DNA of 64,000 bases from Desulfatibacillum sp. (GCA_020725555.1 DYEU01000004.1:62001-126000); one strand, 5' to 3'; positions 50,538-59,590 are shown, counted from the stretch's first letter. Notes: generated by a model from the letters alone, not told the origin. Translations and numbers: made by a program.

Positions 50538-51116
50538 GTGATGAACGAGCGAAAACGGTTCGGGTTCCTCCTGGTTCTCGCCGCGGCGGTCCTGCTGGCG
50601 GCCCTGGGGTGCCAGAAGAAAGAGATCGCCTCCGGGGCGGGCTACGGGGCGGCGGGCGACGGCAGCGGTGCCGCCGGAGCCGGGCGCCGAGCCGGTGTCG
50701 GGGAACAGGATCTCGGCGGCACGGCGGGCCGCGGGCTGCCCGGAGGCGGGGCCGCTTCCGTGCCGGCCTCCGAGCGGGCGGCCTTCGAAAACGAGGACAT
50801 CTACTTCGCCTTCGACAGCGCCGCCCTCTCGCAGGAGGCCCAGGCCGTGCTGCGAAAGAAGGCGGCCTTCCTCAAGGCCCACCCCAACGTGCGGGTCACG
50901 ATCGAGGGCCACTGCGACGAGCGCGGCACCAACGAATACAACCTCGCCCTCGGCGAGGCCCGCGCCAAGGCGGCCAAGGCCTTTCTCGTGGATCTCGGCA
51001 TTGCGGCCGAGCGGCTGGCGACGATCAGCTACGGCGAGGAGCGGCCGATCGCCCGGGGGAGCACCGAGGAGGCGTGGGCGAAGAACCGCCGCGCCCATTT
51101 CGTGATCGAACCCTGA
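50538..51116 (+). CDS. pal: peptidoglycan-associated OmpA-family lipoprotein (Pal-like)
   Basis: A 192 aa lipoprotein. The signal ends in the lipobox-like LAALGC (Cys24), slightly atypical with Leu at -2. A Gly/Ala-rich linker (25-80) leads to an OmpA C-terminal domain with [18 protein letters not shown] (about 87-104), [24 protein letters not shown] and the [10 protein letters not shown] end, which binds diaminopimelate of peptidoglycan and links outer membrane to wall. This pattern is typical of Pal. No tolB or other tol genes are adjacent, so a Pal paralogue is possible. Confidence 0.9.
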   Translation: MMNERKRFGFLLVLAAAVLLAALGCQKKEIASGAGYGAAGDGSGAAGAGRRAGVGEQDLGGTAGRGLPGGGAASVPASERAAFENEDIYFAFDSAALSQEAQAVLRKKAAFLKAHPNVRVTIEGHCDERGTNEYNLALGEARAKAAKAFLVDLGIAAERLATISYGEERPIARGSTEEAWAKNRRAHFVIEP

Positions 51117-51174
51117 GCCCGGCCCACGGCCGCCCGCTCCCCCGGCCGGCGCAAGAACACGGGGGTTCGCGGCG

Positions 51175-51987
51175 ATGATCCGCAAGATCCTCTCCGGGGG
51201 CCAGACGGGCGTGGATCGCGCCGCCCTCGATGTCGCGCTCAAGCTGGGCATCCCCCACGGCGGCTGGGTTCCCCGGGGCCGCCGCGCCGAGGACGGCCCT
51301 CTTCCCGCGCACTACCGCCTGCAGGAGACGGAAAGCGAAGAGTACGCCGAGCGCACCGCCCGCAACGTGCAGGAGGCCGACGGGACGCTGATCCTCTCGC
51401 GCGGCCCCTTGACCGGCGGCTCCGAGCTCACGCGGCAGCTCGCCCGCCGGTTCGGGCGGCCCTGCCTGCACATCGATCTCGGCCGCAGCGGCGCCCTGCG
51501 CGCCGCGCGACGCATCCTCGATTGGCTCCGCCGACACGAGATCCAGGTGCTGAACGTCGCCGGCCCCCGGGCGAGCAAGGACCCGCAGATCTACGACCTC
51601 GCCTGCGGCCTGCTCGAGGCCGTCCTCTCCCTCGACGGCCCAAGCGCCGCCCCCCCCGCCAAAGGCCGCAAGCCCGCCGCGGCGGCCGCCCCCCCGCCCC
51701 CGGCCACGGTGCGTGAGGCGGTGGCGGCGCTGAGCGCGGCGCTTCCCCTGAAAGACCGGGTGCGGATCGCGAACATGGCGGAAAAGGAGCTTCCCGCCTT
51801 GAAAGCCGGCCTCGGGGAGCGGGTCATCCTGCGCTTCGGGCTGGAGGGTGAAAACGAGCCCTTGCTGCGCTCCTGCCGCTTTACCGCCCGGCGGCCGGTG
51901 AAGGACGCCGACGACGCGGCCCGGATCATCCTGCGCTCCTTGTGGCTGAGCCTGCGCCGCACTCACCCCCTGCGCCGCGTCAAGTAG
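51175..51987 (+). CDS. putative molybdenum carrier protein fused to DUF6794-like domain
   Basis: A 270 aa two-domain protein. Residues 1-150 match the molybdenum-carrier/YpsA-like Rossmann family: [17 protein letters not shown] at the start, [34 protein letters not shown] and the conserved [12 protein letters not shown]. An Ala/Pro linker (155-180) precedes a C-terminal DUF6794-like helix bundle with [20 protein letters not shown] and [14 protein letters not shown]. Molybdate carriage is a family label only. No molybdenum genes are nearby. Confidence 0.82.
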   Translation: MIRKILSGGQTGVDRAALDVALKLGIPHGGWVPRGRRAEDGPLPAHYRLQETESEEYAERTARNVQEADGTLILSRGPLTGGSELTRQLARRFGRPCLHIDLGRSGALRAARRILDWLRRHEIQVLNVAGPRASKDPQIYDLACGLLEAVLSLDGPSAAPPAKGRKPAAAAAPPPPATVREAVAALSAALPLKDRVRIANMAEKELPALKAGLGERVILRFGLEGENEPLLRSCRFTARRPVKDADDAARIILRSLWLSLRRTHPLRRVK

Positions 51988-52012
51988 GCCCGCCGCCTGC
52001 GACCGCGGATCG

Positions 52013-52072
52013 GGAAACGTTTTTCCCAAAAAGCGGCAACCGACCCCCCAAGCGAAAAGGGGGGACGTTTCC
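52013..52072. repeat. inverted repeat upstream of the sigma-54 promoter
   Basis: GGAAACGT (52013-52020) and ACGTTTCC (52065-52072), perfect 8-base arms 44 bases apart, 63-138 bases upstream of the sigma-54 promoter, where activator sites usually lie. A CCCCCC/GGGGGG pair lies between them and could instead make this the 3' hairpin of the preceding gene. Confidence 0.4.
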
Positions 52073-52134
52073 GCTCCGGGGCCCTTGTTTTTTCAACCCA
52101 CGGAATGAATTGCTCTTTTCTTTCTTCGCGGGTG

Positions 52135-52151
52135 CTGGCACGGGGTTTGCT
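52135..52151 (+). promoter_or_regulatory. sigma-54 promoter with full consensus match
   Basis: CTGGCACGGGGTTTGCT fits YTGGCACGnnnnTTGCW at every fixed position, with GG (52137-52138) and GC (52149-52150) 10 bases apart. Expected start of transcription near 52162, giving a leader of about 60 bases before the ATG at 52221. Confidence 0.75.
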
Positions 52152-52220
52152 GGGCAACAAGACGGGAAAAGGCGTGCGGGCGGCCTGCGTCGCCCGGAAG
52201 AAACGAGGGATCCGGACGCC

Positions 52221-52493
52221 ATGAAGAACGACATTCGTCCCGATATCGAGGACCTGCTGGAAGAGGCCCTCCCGGACCGCGGGGGGATGCGCTCCGGGGA
52301 GGATCGCCGCAAGCACGACCTCCCCTTCGACGGCCACGAACGCCGCAGCGGCCGGGATCGCCGCCGGGGGTTCGATCGCCGCAGCGGGATCGACCGCCGC
52401 CGCTTTGCGGATCGCCGCGCCGAGCGGTTTTTCACCGCGGGCGACCGCGTCGAGCGCCGCGACGCCCTGCGGCGCCTCATCGGCGACGCCTGA
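52221..52493 (+). CDS. small hexad-repeat (xxxDRR) protein, 90 aa, unknown function
   Basis: A highly charged 90 aa protein. The acidic N-terminus (MKNDIRPDIEDLLEEALPD) is followed by four in-phase hexads ending DRR at residues 43-66 (SGRDRR, RGFDRR, SGIDRR, RFADRR), with another EDRR at 27-30, then ERRDALRRLIG. Similar DRR runs occur at the ends of some signalling proteins, but I know no function. It could bind nucleic acid or acidic partners. A full-consensus sigma-54 promoter lies just upstream, so it is probably induced by an enhancer-binding activator. Confidence 0.7.
   Translation: MKNDIRPDIEDLLEEALPDRGGMRSGEDRRKHDLPFDGHERRSGRDRRRGFDRRSGIDRRRFADRRAERFFTAGDRVERRDALRRLIGDA
52347..52418 (+). 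repeat. tandem 18-base coding repeat (DRR hexads)
   Basis: Four 18-base units, each ending GAYCGCCGC (or close), encode the xxxDRR hexads of the small Arg-rich protein. They could expand or contract by slippage. Confidence 0.6.
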
Positions 52494-52500
52494 GGATCCG

Positions 52501-52554
52501 CGCATCCGGGCGGCCGTCGGCGATCGCGACGGAGGGCGGGGCCGCCCGGGTGCG
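52501..52554. terminator. long bidirectional hairpin between convergent genes
   Basis: Arms 52501-52515 (CGCATCCGGGCGGCC) and 52540-52554 (GGCCGCCCGGGTGCG) pair over 15 positions with one mismatch or wobble, and an inner GTCG/CGAC stem is nested. It lies between the small Arg-rich gene and tpx, which converge. No T-tract. Confidence 0.5.
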
Positions 52555-52577
52555 TTCCGGATCGTTCCCCTTCCGCT

Positions 52578-53096
52578 TCAGGCGAGCAGCTTCTTCACCG
52601 CCGCGATCACCGCCCCGTAATCGGGCTCCTGGGAAACCTCCTTCACGTGCTGCACGTAGCGCACGATCCCCTCGCGGTCCGCGACGAAAATCGAACGCGC
52701 CAAAAGCCGCAGCTCCTGAATCAGGACCCCGAAGGCCCGGCCGAAGGCCGCCTCCCGGTGATCGGAGAGGGTCTTCACCTTGTCCACCCCCGCCGCACCG
52801 CACCAGCGCTTCTGGGCGAAGGGGAGATCCATGCTGACGGTGAGGACCTGGACGTCGCCCCCGAGGCCGGCGGCCTCGGTGTTGAATCGCCGCGTCTCCA
52901 TGTCGCAGACCGGGGTGTCGAGCGAGGGGACCGAGGAGACGATCAACACCTTGCCGCGGAAATCGGAGAGCTTGACCGGTTTGAGGTCGTTGTCGAGAAG
53001 GGTGACGTCGGGGGCGGGCGCCCCCTCGCGGATCTCGTCACCGACCAGCGTGAGGGGGTTTCCCCGCAGCGTGACCGCACCTTTGCGTTCCTGCAT
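52578..53096 (-). CDS. tpx: thiol peroxidase (Tpx)
   Basis: Two-cysteine peroxiredoxin, 172 aa, reducing peroxides with thioredoxin. VTLRGNPLTLVGDEIREG at the start, the peroxidatic cysteine in SVPSLDTPVCDMETRRFN (about 60), the Asp-Leu-Pro-Phe-Ala segment SMDLPFAQKRWCG with the resolving cysteine (about 94) and ARSIFVADREG are full Tpx hallmarks. The ATG (MQERKGAV) after AAGGAGAA is preferred to an earlier frame start. Divergent from the azoreductase gene. Confidence 0.96.
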   Translation of the reverse strand: MQERKGAVTLRGNPLTLVGDEIREGAPAPDVTLLDNDLKPVKLSDFRGKVLIVSSVPSLDTPVCDMETRRFNTEAAGLGGDVQVLTVSMDLPFAQKRWCGAAGVDKVKTLSDHREAAFGRAFGVLIQELRLLARSIFVADREGIVRYVQHVKEVSQEPDYGAVIAAVKKLLA

Positions 53097-53198
53097 CGCA
53101 TGTTCTCCTTTCCTGTCTGGGTCGTTGCCGGGCAAGCCGGGATCCCCGCCCCCCCGGGCCGCCGGCCGCGGGGGGCGCAGACGATGGATGGCCCTCGA

Positions 53199-53226
53199 AC
53201 CATAAGACCCGGGGGCCGTGAATCAA
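53199..53226 (-). promoter_or_regulatory. candidate promoter of tpx
   Basis: Minus-strand TTGATT (53221-53226), 16-base spacer, TATGGT (53199-53204), about 100 bases upstream of the tpx start. Each box matches 4 of 6. Confidence 0.4.
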
Positions 53227-53247
53227 GGCCGCCTTGCGGTTCCCGGT

Positions 53248-53276
53248 TTGACAGCCGCGGCGCCCGTGCCCATGTT
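53248..53276 (+). promoter_or_regulatory. candidate promoter of azoR
   Basis: TTGACA (53248-53253), 17-base spacer, CATGTT (53271-53276; 3 of 6). It lies back to back with the tpx promoter, about 78 bases before the azoreductase start. Confidence 0.4.
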
Positions 53277-53353
53277 GCCGCATAAACGCAGTGCAAGCCG
53301 CCATCGTCCCCGGGCGGCTTCCCCGCCTGAACCGGACCGAGGAGAACGCACTC

Positions 53354-53983
53354 ATGAGCAGGATTCTTTACCTCCAGGCTTCGCCGCGGGCGGCGCAATC
53401 CCTCTCGATCGCCGTGGCCGACGCCTTTCTGGAAACCTACCGCCGGCATCACCCGGCCGACACGGTCACCGTCCTGAACCTCTTCCAGAACGAGCTTCCG
53501 CCCTTCGACGGCGCGGTGCTCGACGCGAAGTACGCCGTTTTGAACGGGAAACCGCACACGCCCGAACAGGCCGAGGCCTGGAAGGCGGTCACGCGGGTCG
53601 CTTCCGAGTTCGCCGGCCACGACAAGTTCGTCCTGGCCGCGGCCATGTGGAACTTCTCCATCCCCTACCGCCTCAAGCACTACCTCGACCTCCTCATCCA
53701 GCCGGGGTTGACCTTCCGCTTTTCGCCCGCAAGCGGCTATTCCGGCCTGGTCACGGGGAAACCCGCCTTTCTCGCGCTCGCGCGCGGCGGGGAATACCCC
53801 CCCGGAAGCCCGGCGGCGCCCTTCGATTTCCAACGGCCCTACCTGGAGACGATCCTCGGCTTCATCGGCTTCACGGAGATCCACACCGTCACCGTCGAGC
53901 CGACCCTCGGCGACCCCGAGCGGACCGCCCGGAGCCTCGGCGAGGCTCGGGCGAAGGCCGCGGAGATCGCCCGCACCTTCTGA
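53354..53983 (+). CDS. azoR: FMN-dependent NADH-azoreductase
   Basis: Flavodoxin-fold quinone/azo reductase, 209 aa. ILYLQASPRAAQSLSIAVADAFLETY at the N-terminus forms the FMN phosphate site; AAAMWNFSIPYRLKHYLD (about 96-113) and ALARGGEYPPGS are the classical AzoR motifs. It reduces quinones by two electrons, protecting from redox stress. It is divergent from tpx, another redox-defence gene, and followed by a DUF547 gene. The ATG follows GGAGAACGC. Confidence 0.93.
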   Translation: MSRILYLQASPRAAQSLSIAVADAFLETYRRHHPADTVTVLNLFQNELPPFDGAVLDAKYAVLNGKPHTPEQAEAWKAVTRVASEFAGHDKFVLAAAMWNFSIPYRLKHYLDLLIQPGLTFRFSPASGYSGLVTGKPAFLALARGGEYPPGSPAAPFDFQRPYLETILGFIGFTEIHTVTVEPTLGDPERTARSLGEARAKAAEIARTF

Positions 53984-54012
53984 CCCCGTGGCCGGAAAGG
54001 GGGGAATCGACC

Positions 54013-54756
54013 GTGAGGCGCCTTGCCCTTGCCGCGACGCTCGCTCTGCTTCTTTCCTGGCCGGCGCCGGCCGCGGCGCAGGCGGAGGTCGACCACGGCC
54101 TCTATGCCGCCCTGCTTGCGCGGCATGTGGAACACGGGCTGGTCGACTACGAGGGCTTCAAGCGCGAGGAGGCCCTCCTCGACCGCTACCTCGAGGAGCT
54201 CTCGCGGGTCGACCCCGCGAGGCTTTCGCGGCAGGAGCAGTTCGCCTTCTACATCAACGCCTACAACGCCTGGACGATCAAGCTCGTCCTCACCCGCTGG
54301 CCGCGGATCTCCTCGATCAAGGACCTCGGGAGCTGGTTCCGGAGCCCTTGGAAGATTCCCCTGGTCCGCCTCGCCGGAGGGCTCCTCACCCTCGATGAGC
54401 TCGAGCACGGCATCCTCAGGCCGCGCTTCGGCGACCCGCGGGTGCATTTCGCCGTGAACTGCGCCTCGCGGGGCTGCCCGCCGCTCTCCGCCGAGCCCTT
54501 CCGCGGCCGAACGCTCGAGGCCCAGCTCGACCGGCTGACGGCCGACTTCCTGAACGACCCCGCCCGCTACCGCCTCGAGGAGCCCGATTTCTGGGTGAGT
54601 TCGCTCTTCCGCTGGTTCGCCGAGGACTTCCCGGAGGGGACGCTCGCCTTCTACCGGCGCCATGCCCGGGGGGAGCTCCGCGAGCGCCTGCTCGCCGCCG
54701 GGGATCGCCTGCGGCTGCGCTATCTCGACTGGGACTGGAGCCTGAACGCCCGCTGA
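54013..54756 (+). CDS. exported DUF547 domain protein
   Basis: A 247 aa secreted protein with a signal peptide (RRLALAATLALLLSWPAPAAAQ). The DUF547 core is evident: SRQEQFAFYINAYNAWTIKLVL (about 75-96), LTLDELEHGILRPRFGDPRVHFAVNCASRGCPPL (111-146 region) and a C-terminal ALxFxRxYxxDWSLN-like end (LRYLDWDWSLN). The invariant Cys-Ala-Ser and Glu-His residues suggest a hydrolase-like site, but no function is established for the family. It starts at GTG after GGGGGGA. Confidence 0.88.
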   Translation: MRRLALAATLALLLSWPAPAAAQAEVDHGLYAALLARHVEHGLVDYEGFKREEALLDRYLEELSRVDPARLSRQEQFAFYINAYNAWTIKLVLTRWPRISSIKDLGSWFRSPWKIPLVRLAGGLLTLDELEHGILRPRFGDPRVHFAVNCASRGCPPLSAEPFRGRTLEAQLDRLTADFLNDPARYRLEEPDFWVSSLFRWFAEDFPEGTLAFYRRHARGELRERLLAAGDRLRLRYLDWDWSLNAR

Positions 54757-54918
54757 CCCCCCCGGCGGGCAAGAGGCGTGGGGCGCCCGGCGCGCCGGGC
54801 CCGCGCCGGGCGGGACGCGAGGGGCCGGGGGTTTGCCAAAACTCCCCGTTTCTGGCAAGGTGCGGGGCTGCCGCGGGATGCAGAGCCCGCGGGTTTTGAA
54901 AAAAAGGAGCCCCCGCCC

Positions 54919-56037
54919 ATGCCGCAGCTTGCCGATCTTCTCGCCCTGGGACAATCGATCTGGCTCGATTTCATTCGCCGCTCGCTGCTTGATTCCGGAG
55001 AGATGGCCGCGCTGGTCGCGGACGGCGTGCGGGGCATGACCTCGAACCCGGCGATCTTCGAGAAGGCGATCGCCGGCTCGAACGAATACGACGCGGAGAT
55101 CGCCGCCCTCGCCCGCCGCGGCCTCTCCGCGGAGGCGATCTACGAAACGCTGGCCGTGGAGGACATCCGCCGCGCAGCCGACGTGCTCTTGCCCGTCTAC
55201 CGGGAGTCGGAAGGCCGGGACGGCTTCGTCAGCCTCGAGGTCGACCCCTTTCTCGCGCGGGACGCCGCGGCCACGGCCGCCGAGGCGAAACGGCTCTATG
55301 CGCGCGTCGGCCGGCCCAACCTGATGATCAAGATCCCCTCCACGACCGAGAGTCTCCCCGCGGTCGCGGAAAGCCTGGCCGCCGGGGTGAACGTGAACGT
55401 GACCCTGATCTTCGGCCTGGGAAACTACCGGCAGGTCGTCTCCGCCTTTTTCGAGGGCCTGGAGCGTCTGGCCGAGCGGGGGCCCGAGGTCCCGGGCGGG
55501 CACCCCGTGGAGCGGATCGCCTCCGTCGCCTCCTTTTTCGTGAGCCGCATCGACACCGCCATCGACCGCGAGCTCGAAGCCCGCGGGGTCGGGGAACTCG
55601 CCGGCAAGGCCGCGATCGCCAACGGCCGCCTCGCCTACGCCGCGTTCCGGGATCTCTTCGCCTCGCCCCGCTGGCGCAAGCTCGCCTCCCGCGGGGCGCG
55701 CATCCAGCGGCTGCTCTGGGCGAGCACGAGCACCAAGAACCCGGCCTACCCGCCCACCCTCTATGTCGATGAGCTGATCGGGCCGGACACGGTGAACACG
55801 GTCCCGCCCGAGACCCTGGAGGCCTTCCGGCGCGGCGGCCGGGTCGCGCTCACCGTGACCCAGGGGATAGACGGGGCCCGCGACCACGTGGCGCGGCTTG
55901 CGCAGCTGGGGATCGACCTCGAGGCGGTCGCGGCGCGGCTTCAGCAGGAGGGGGTCGTCGCCTTCGAGCGGCCGTTCCGCCAGCTGCTCGCCAGCATCGC
56001 CGAAAAGCGCCTCCGGGCGGGAGGGCCCGCGTCATGA
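54919..56037 (+). CDS. tal: transaldolase (long form)
   Basis: Pentose-phosphate enzyme moving a dihydroxyacetone unit between sugar phosphates. The 372 aa length fits the long cyanobacterial/actinobacterial-type transaldolase. Seen: SIWLDFIRRSLL near the start, GMTSNPAIFEKAI, the Schiff-base lysine in NLMIKIPSTTESLPAV (about residue 136), VNVNVTLIFGLGNYRQV, SFFVSRIDTAID and LWASTSTKNPAYPPTLYVDELIG-type segments. It overlaps rpiA by 4 bases, a pentose-phosphate pair. AAAAAGGAG precedes the ATG. Confidence 0.95.
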   Translation: MPQLADLLALGQSIWLDFIRRSLLDSGEMAALVADGVRGMTSNPAIFEKAIAGSNEYDAEIAALARRGLSAEAIYETLAVEDIRRAADVLLPVYRESEGRDGFVSLEVDPFLARDAAATAAEAKRLYARVGRPNLMIKIPSTTESLPAVAESLAAGVNVNVTLIFGLGNYRQVVSAFFEGLERLAERGPEVPGGHPVERIASVASFFVSRIDTAIDRELEARGVGELAGKAAIANGRLAYAAFRDLFASPRWRKLASRGARIQRLLWASTSTKNPAYPPTLYVDELIGPDTVNTVPPETLEAFRRGGRVALTVTQGIDGARDHVARLAQLGIDLEAVAARLQQEGVVAFERPFRQLLASIAEKRLRAGGPAS

Positions 56038-56726
56038 CGGCCGCGGAGGAACTCAAGAAAAACGCCGCGCGTGCCGCCTGCGAGGCGGTGCGCTCCGGGA
56101 TGGTGCTCGGCCTGGGGACGGGGAGCACCACCCACCACGCCCTGGTGCGCCTCGGCGAGCTCCTGCGCGAAGGCCGCCTGAAAGACATCGTCGGCATCCC
56201 GAGCTCGCTGGCCACCGAGAAGACGGCCCGCGGCCTGGGGATCCCCTTGGGAGACCTGGAGGCGCACCCCGAGATCGACCTCACGATCGACGGCGCCGAC
56301 GAGGTCGACCCCGAGCTCAACCTGATCAAGGGCGGAGGCGGGGCGCTCCTGCGCGAGAAGGTGATCGCCCAGGCGAGCCGGCGCAACCTGATCGTGGTCG
56401 ACGAAAGCAAGCTCTCGCCGCGCCTTGGAACCCGCTGGGCGCTGCCGGTCGAGGTGGTGCCCTTCGCCTGCGCGGCCGAGAAGCGCTTTCTCGCCTCGCT
56501 CGGGGCCGCCGTGCGGCTGCGGGTGCGCGACGGTCGGCCGGTCGCCACCGACCAGGGCCACTGGATCCTGGACGCGGCCTTCGGGCCGATCGCCGACCCG
56601 GCGGCCCTCGCCGGCGCCCTCGACCGCCGGGCCGGGATCGTCGAACACGGACTGTTCCTCGACCTCGCCCACGAGGTGATCGTCGCCGCAGCCGACGGCG
56701 TCCGCCGTCTCTCCCGCCCGTCTTGA
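56034..56726 (+). CDS. rpiA: ribose-5-phosphate isomerase A
   Basis: Interconverts ribose 5-phosphate and ribulose 5-phosphate. The 230 aa chain has VLGLGTGSTTHHALVRLGE (25-43), the catalytic ITIDGADEVD region (TIDGADEVDPELNLIKGGGGALLREK, about 83-108), IVVDESKLSPRLG and DQGHWILD. It overlaps tal by 4 bases and is followed by acnA after 59 bases, so these three central-carbon genes may be co-transcribed. Confidence 0.96.
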   Translation: MTAAEELKKNAARAACEAVRSGMVLGLGTGSTTHHALVRLGELLREGRLKDIVGIPSSLATEKTARGLGIPLGDLEAHPEIDLTIDGADEVDPELNLIKGGGGALLREKVIAQASRRNLIVVDESKLSPRLGTRWALPVEVVPFACAAEKRFLASLGAAVRLRVRDGRPVATDQGHWILDAAFGPIADPAALAGALDRRAGIVEHGLFLDLAHEVIVAAADGVRRLSRPS

Positions 56727-56785
56727 GGGAGCGGCCGGCGGCGGAAGCGGGGGCCGCCCTCGCGGCGAACCTGGAGGGAGATGCC

Positions 56786-59530
56786 ATGAAACGGAACGAT
56801 TTTCTGCACAAGGCGAGCCTGGAGCGCAAGGAGATCCGCTTTTACGACATCGGCCGGCTCGAAAAGAAGGGGGTCGCCCGCATCGGCCGGCTGCCCTACG
56901 CGATCCGCATCCTCCTCGAAAACCTCCTGCGGCACCTCGACGGCCGCGCGGTGCGGGAGGAGGACGTCGTCGCGCTGGCGCGCTGGAAAAAGGGCGGGGC
57001 CGGGCCGCGGGAGATCGCCTTCTTCCCGGCGCGCGTCCTGATGCACGACTTCACCGGGGTTCCCGCGGTGGTCGACCTGGCCGCCATGCGCGACGCGGTG
57101 CAGGCGCTGGGCGGCGATCCCCGGCGGGTCAACCCCCTCGTCCCCGTCGACCTGATCGTCGACCACTCGATCCAGATCGACTCCTGGGGCACGCGGGAGG
57201 CGCTCCGCGAGAACGTGGCCGCCGAGTACGGCCGCAACGCCGAGCGTTACGCACTCCTCAAGTGGGCGCAGGAGAGCTTCGACCGCTTCCGGGTCGTGCC
57301 CCCCAACGCGGGCATCTGCCACCAGGTGAACCTGGAGGCGCTCGGCCGCGTCGTGCTGATCGAGCGCGAACAGGGCCGGCGCCTCGCCTACCCGGACACG
57401 CTGGTCGGCCTCGACTCCCACACCCCGATGATCAACGGGATCGGGGTCCTGGGCTGGGGGGTCGGCGGCATCGAGGCCGAGGCCGTCATGCTGGGGCAGC
57501 CCTACTGGCTTTCCATCCCCGAGGTGATCGGCGTGCGGCTGAGCGGCGCCCTGCGCGAAGGGGTGACGGCGACCGATCTGGTCCTCACCCTGACCGAGAT
57601 GCTGCGCCGGCGGGGGGTGGTGGAAAAGTTCGTCGAGTACTTCGGGCCGGGGCTCTCCTCGCTCTCCGTGCCGGACCGCGCGACGATCGCCAACATGGCG
57701 CCCGAGTACGGCGCCACCGTCGGCTTCTTCCCCGTCGACGAGCAGACGCTCGAGTACCTGCGGCTCACCAACCGCGGCTCCCACGCCCGCAAGGTGGAGC
57801 GGCTCGCCCGCCTGCTCCGCCTCTTCTACACCGGCGAGGAAACGCCCGATTACACCGACGTCCTCGAGCTCGACCTGGGCAGCGTCGTCCCCTCGGTCGC
57901 CGGGCCGGCGCGGCCCCACGACCGCATCGCCCTGCCCGAGCTTCCCGCGGCCTTCGTGCGGAGCCTCGCCTGCGAGGCCGAGCGCAAGCCCGACACCGTC
58001 CCGCTCACCGCCTTCCAGCAGGAGTCCGCCGCCACGGCGCAGCCGCCCGACGCCTGCCGCCCCCGCAAAAAGGCCTGCAGCCTGCGCCTCGACGGGCGCG
58101 AGCTCCCGCTCTGCGACGGCGACATCGTCATCGCGGCGATCACCTCCTGCACGAACACCTCGAACCCCGCGGGCCTGATCGGCGCGGGGCTCGTCGCCCG
58201 CAAGGCGGTCGAGCACGGCCTGCGGGTGCCGCCGCACGTGAAGACCTCCTTTGCGCCGGGCTCGCGCGTCGTGGTCGATTTCCTCGAGCAGGCCGGGCTC
58301 ATGGCCTATCTCGAGGCCCTGGGGTTCCACCTCGCCGCCTTCGGCTGCACGACCTGCATCGGCAACTCCGGCCCGCTGCGGCCCGAGATCGAGGAGGCGA
58401 TCCGGAAACACGAGCTGAACGTCGCCGCCGTGCTCTCGGGCAACCGCAACTTCGAGGCCCGCATCCACCAGCGCGTCCGCTCCAACTTCCTCATGTCGCC
58501 GATGCTGGTGGTGATCTTCGCGCTCGCCGGCCGCATCGACATCGATCTCGCCGCCGAGCCGGTCGGCACCGACCCGCTGGGGCGCCCGGTCTTCTTCCGC
58601 GACCTCTGGCCGAGCCGCGAGGAGATCGACCGCCTGGCCGCCCGCCACGTGCAGGCGGGGTTTTTCCGCGAGGAGTACCGCCGGATCTTCACGGGCGACG
58701 AATTCTGGCGCAACCTCTCCGTCCGGGGAAGCACGACCTTCGCCTGGGACCCGGCCTCGACCTACGTCAAGCGGCCGCCCTTTTTCGAGGACGTCTCGCT
58801 CACCCCGCCCCGACCCGCCGACATCCGCAACGCAGCCGTGCTGCTCGTGCTCGGGGACACGGTGACGACCGACCACATCTCGCCCGCCGGGGCGATCGCG
58901 CCGCACACCCCCGCCGGGCGCTACCTGCTCGAGCTGGGGGTCGCGCAGCAGGACTTCAACGCCTACGGCACGCGGCGGGGCAACCACGAGGTCATGATGC
59001 GCGGGGCCTTCGCCAACATCCGCATCAAGAACCTCCTCGTCGCCCCCCGCGAGGGGGGGCTCACCCGCAAGTTCCCCGAGGACCGCGAGATGACCGTCTT
59101 CGAGGCCGCGGCGGCCTACCGCGCCGAGGGGCGGCCGATGATCGTGCTGGCGGGCCGGGAATACGGGACGGGTTCCTCGCGCGACTGGGCGGCCAAGGGG
59201 CCCAGCCTCCTCGGGGTGCGGGCGGTGATCGCCGAATCCTTCGAGCGCATCCACCGCAGCAACCTGATCGGCATGGGGGTGCTGCCGATCCAGTTCCTCG
59301 AGGGCGAAAACCGAACGAGTCTAGGCCTGGACGGCACGGAAGCCTACGACATCACGGGAATCGCCGAGCTGCGGCCCCGCCGGCGGCTTGCCGTGCGGGC
59401 GCGCCGGCCCGACGGCGCCGAGATGGCCTTCGAGGCGATCGCCCGCGTGGATACCGAGATCGAGCTGGAGTATTACGTCCACGGCGGGATCCTGCCCTAT
59501 GTGTTGCGGAACCTGCTCGCCTCCCGCTAG
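56786..59530 (+). CDS. acnA: aconitate hydratase A
   Basis: TCA-cycle enzyme isomerising citrate and isocitrate through a [4Fe-4S] cluster. The 914 aa length and the AcnA/IRP order are clear: VDHSIQIDSWG-type DHSIQ (about 127), GIGVLGWGVGGIEAEAVMLGQP, cluster cysteines in AITSCTNTSNP (about 455) and GCTTCIGNSGPL (about 522-525), then the swivel domain with GDTVTTDHISPAG, NAYGTRRGNHEVMMRGAFAN-type sequence, and the C-terminal AGREYGTGSSRDWAAKG. GGAGGGAG precedes the ATG. Confidence 0.97.
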   Translation: MKRNDFLHKASLERKEIRFYDIGRLEKKGVARIGRLPYAIRILLENLLRHLDGRAVREEDVVALARWKKGGAGPREIAFFPARVLMHDFTGVPAVVDLAAMRDAVQALGGDPRRVNPLVPVDLIVDHSIQIDSWGTREALRENVAAEYGRNAERYALLKWAQESFDRFRVVPPNAGICHQVNLEALGRVVLIEREQGRRLAYPDTLVGLDSHTPMINGIGVLGWGVGGIEAEAVMLGQPYWLSIPEVIGVRLSGALREGVTATDLVLTLTEMLRRRGVVEKFVEYFGPGLSSLSVPDRATIANMAPEYGATVGFFPVDEQTLEYLRLTNRGSHARKVERLARLLRLFYTGEETPDYTDVLELDLGSVVPSVAGPARPHDRIALPELPAAFVRSLACEAERKPDTVPLTAFQQESAATAQPPDACRPRKKACSLRLDGRELPLCDGDIVIAAITSCTNTSNPAGLIGAGLVARKAVEHGLRVPPHVKTSFAPGSRVVVDFLEQAGLMAYLEALGFHLAAFGCTTCIGNSGPLRPEIEEAIRKHELNVAAVLSGNRNFEARIHQRVRSNFLMSPMLVVIFALAGRIDIDLAAEPVGTDPLGRPVFFRDLWPSREEIDRLAARHVQAGFFREEYRRIFTGDEFWRNLSVRGSTTFAWDPASTYVKRPPFFEDVSLTPPRPADIRNAAVLLVLGDTVTTDHISPAGAIAPHTPAGRYLLELGVAQQDFNAYGTRRGNHEVMMRGAFANIRIKNLLVAPREGGLTRKFPEDREMTVFEAAAAYRAEGRPMIVLAGREYGTGSSRDWAAKGPSLLGVRAVIAESFERIHRSNLIGMGVLPIQFLEGENRTSLGLDGTEAYDITGIAELRPRRRLAVRARRPDGAEMAFEAIARVDTEIELEYYVHGGILPYVLRNLLASR

Positions 59531-59590
59531 CTGGCGGCGGACCGGGGGCGTGGGTCCGGCCGCGGCTCCCGGCCCCGGGGGGCGTCCCGC

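Noticed and set aside
54852-54870. CTGGCAAGGTGCGGGGCT before tal as a sigma-54 promoter
   Set aside because: The GC doublet is one base too far from GG and the TTG of the -12 box is absent.
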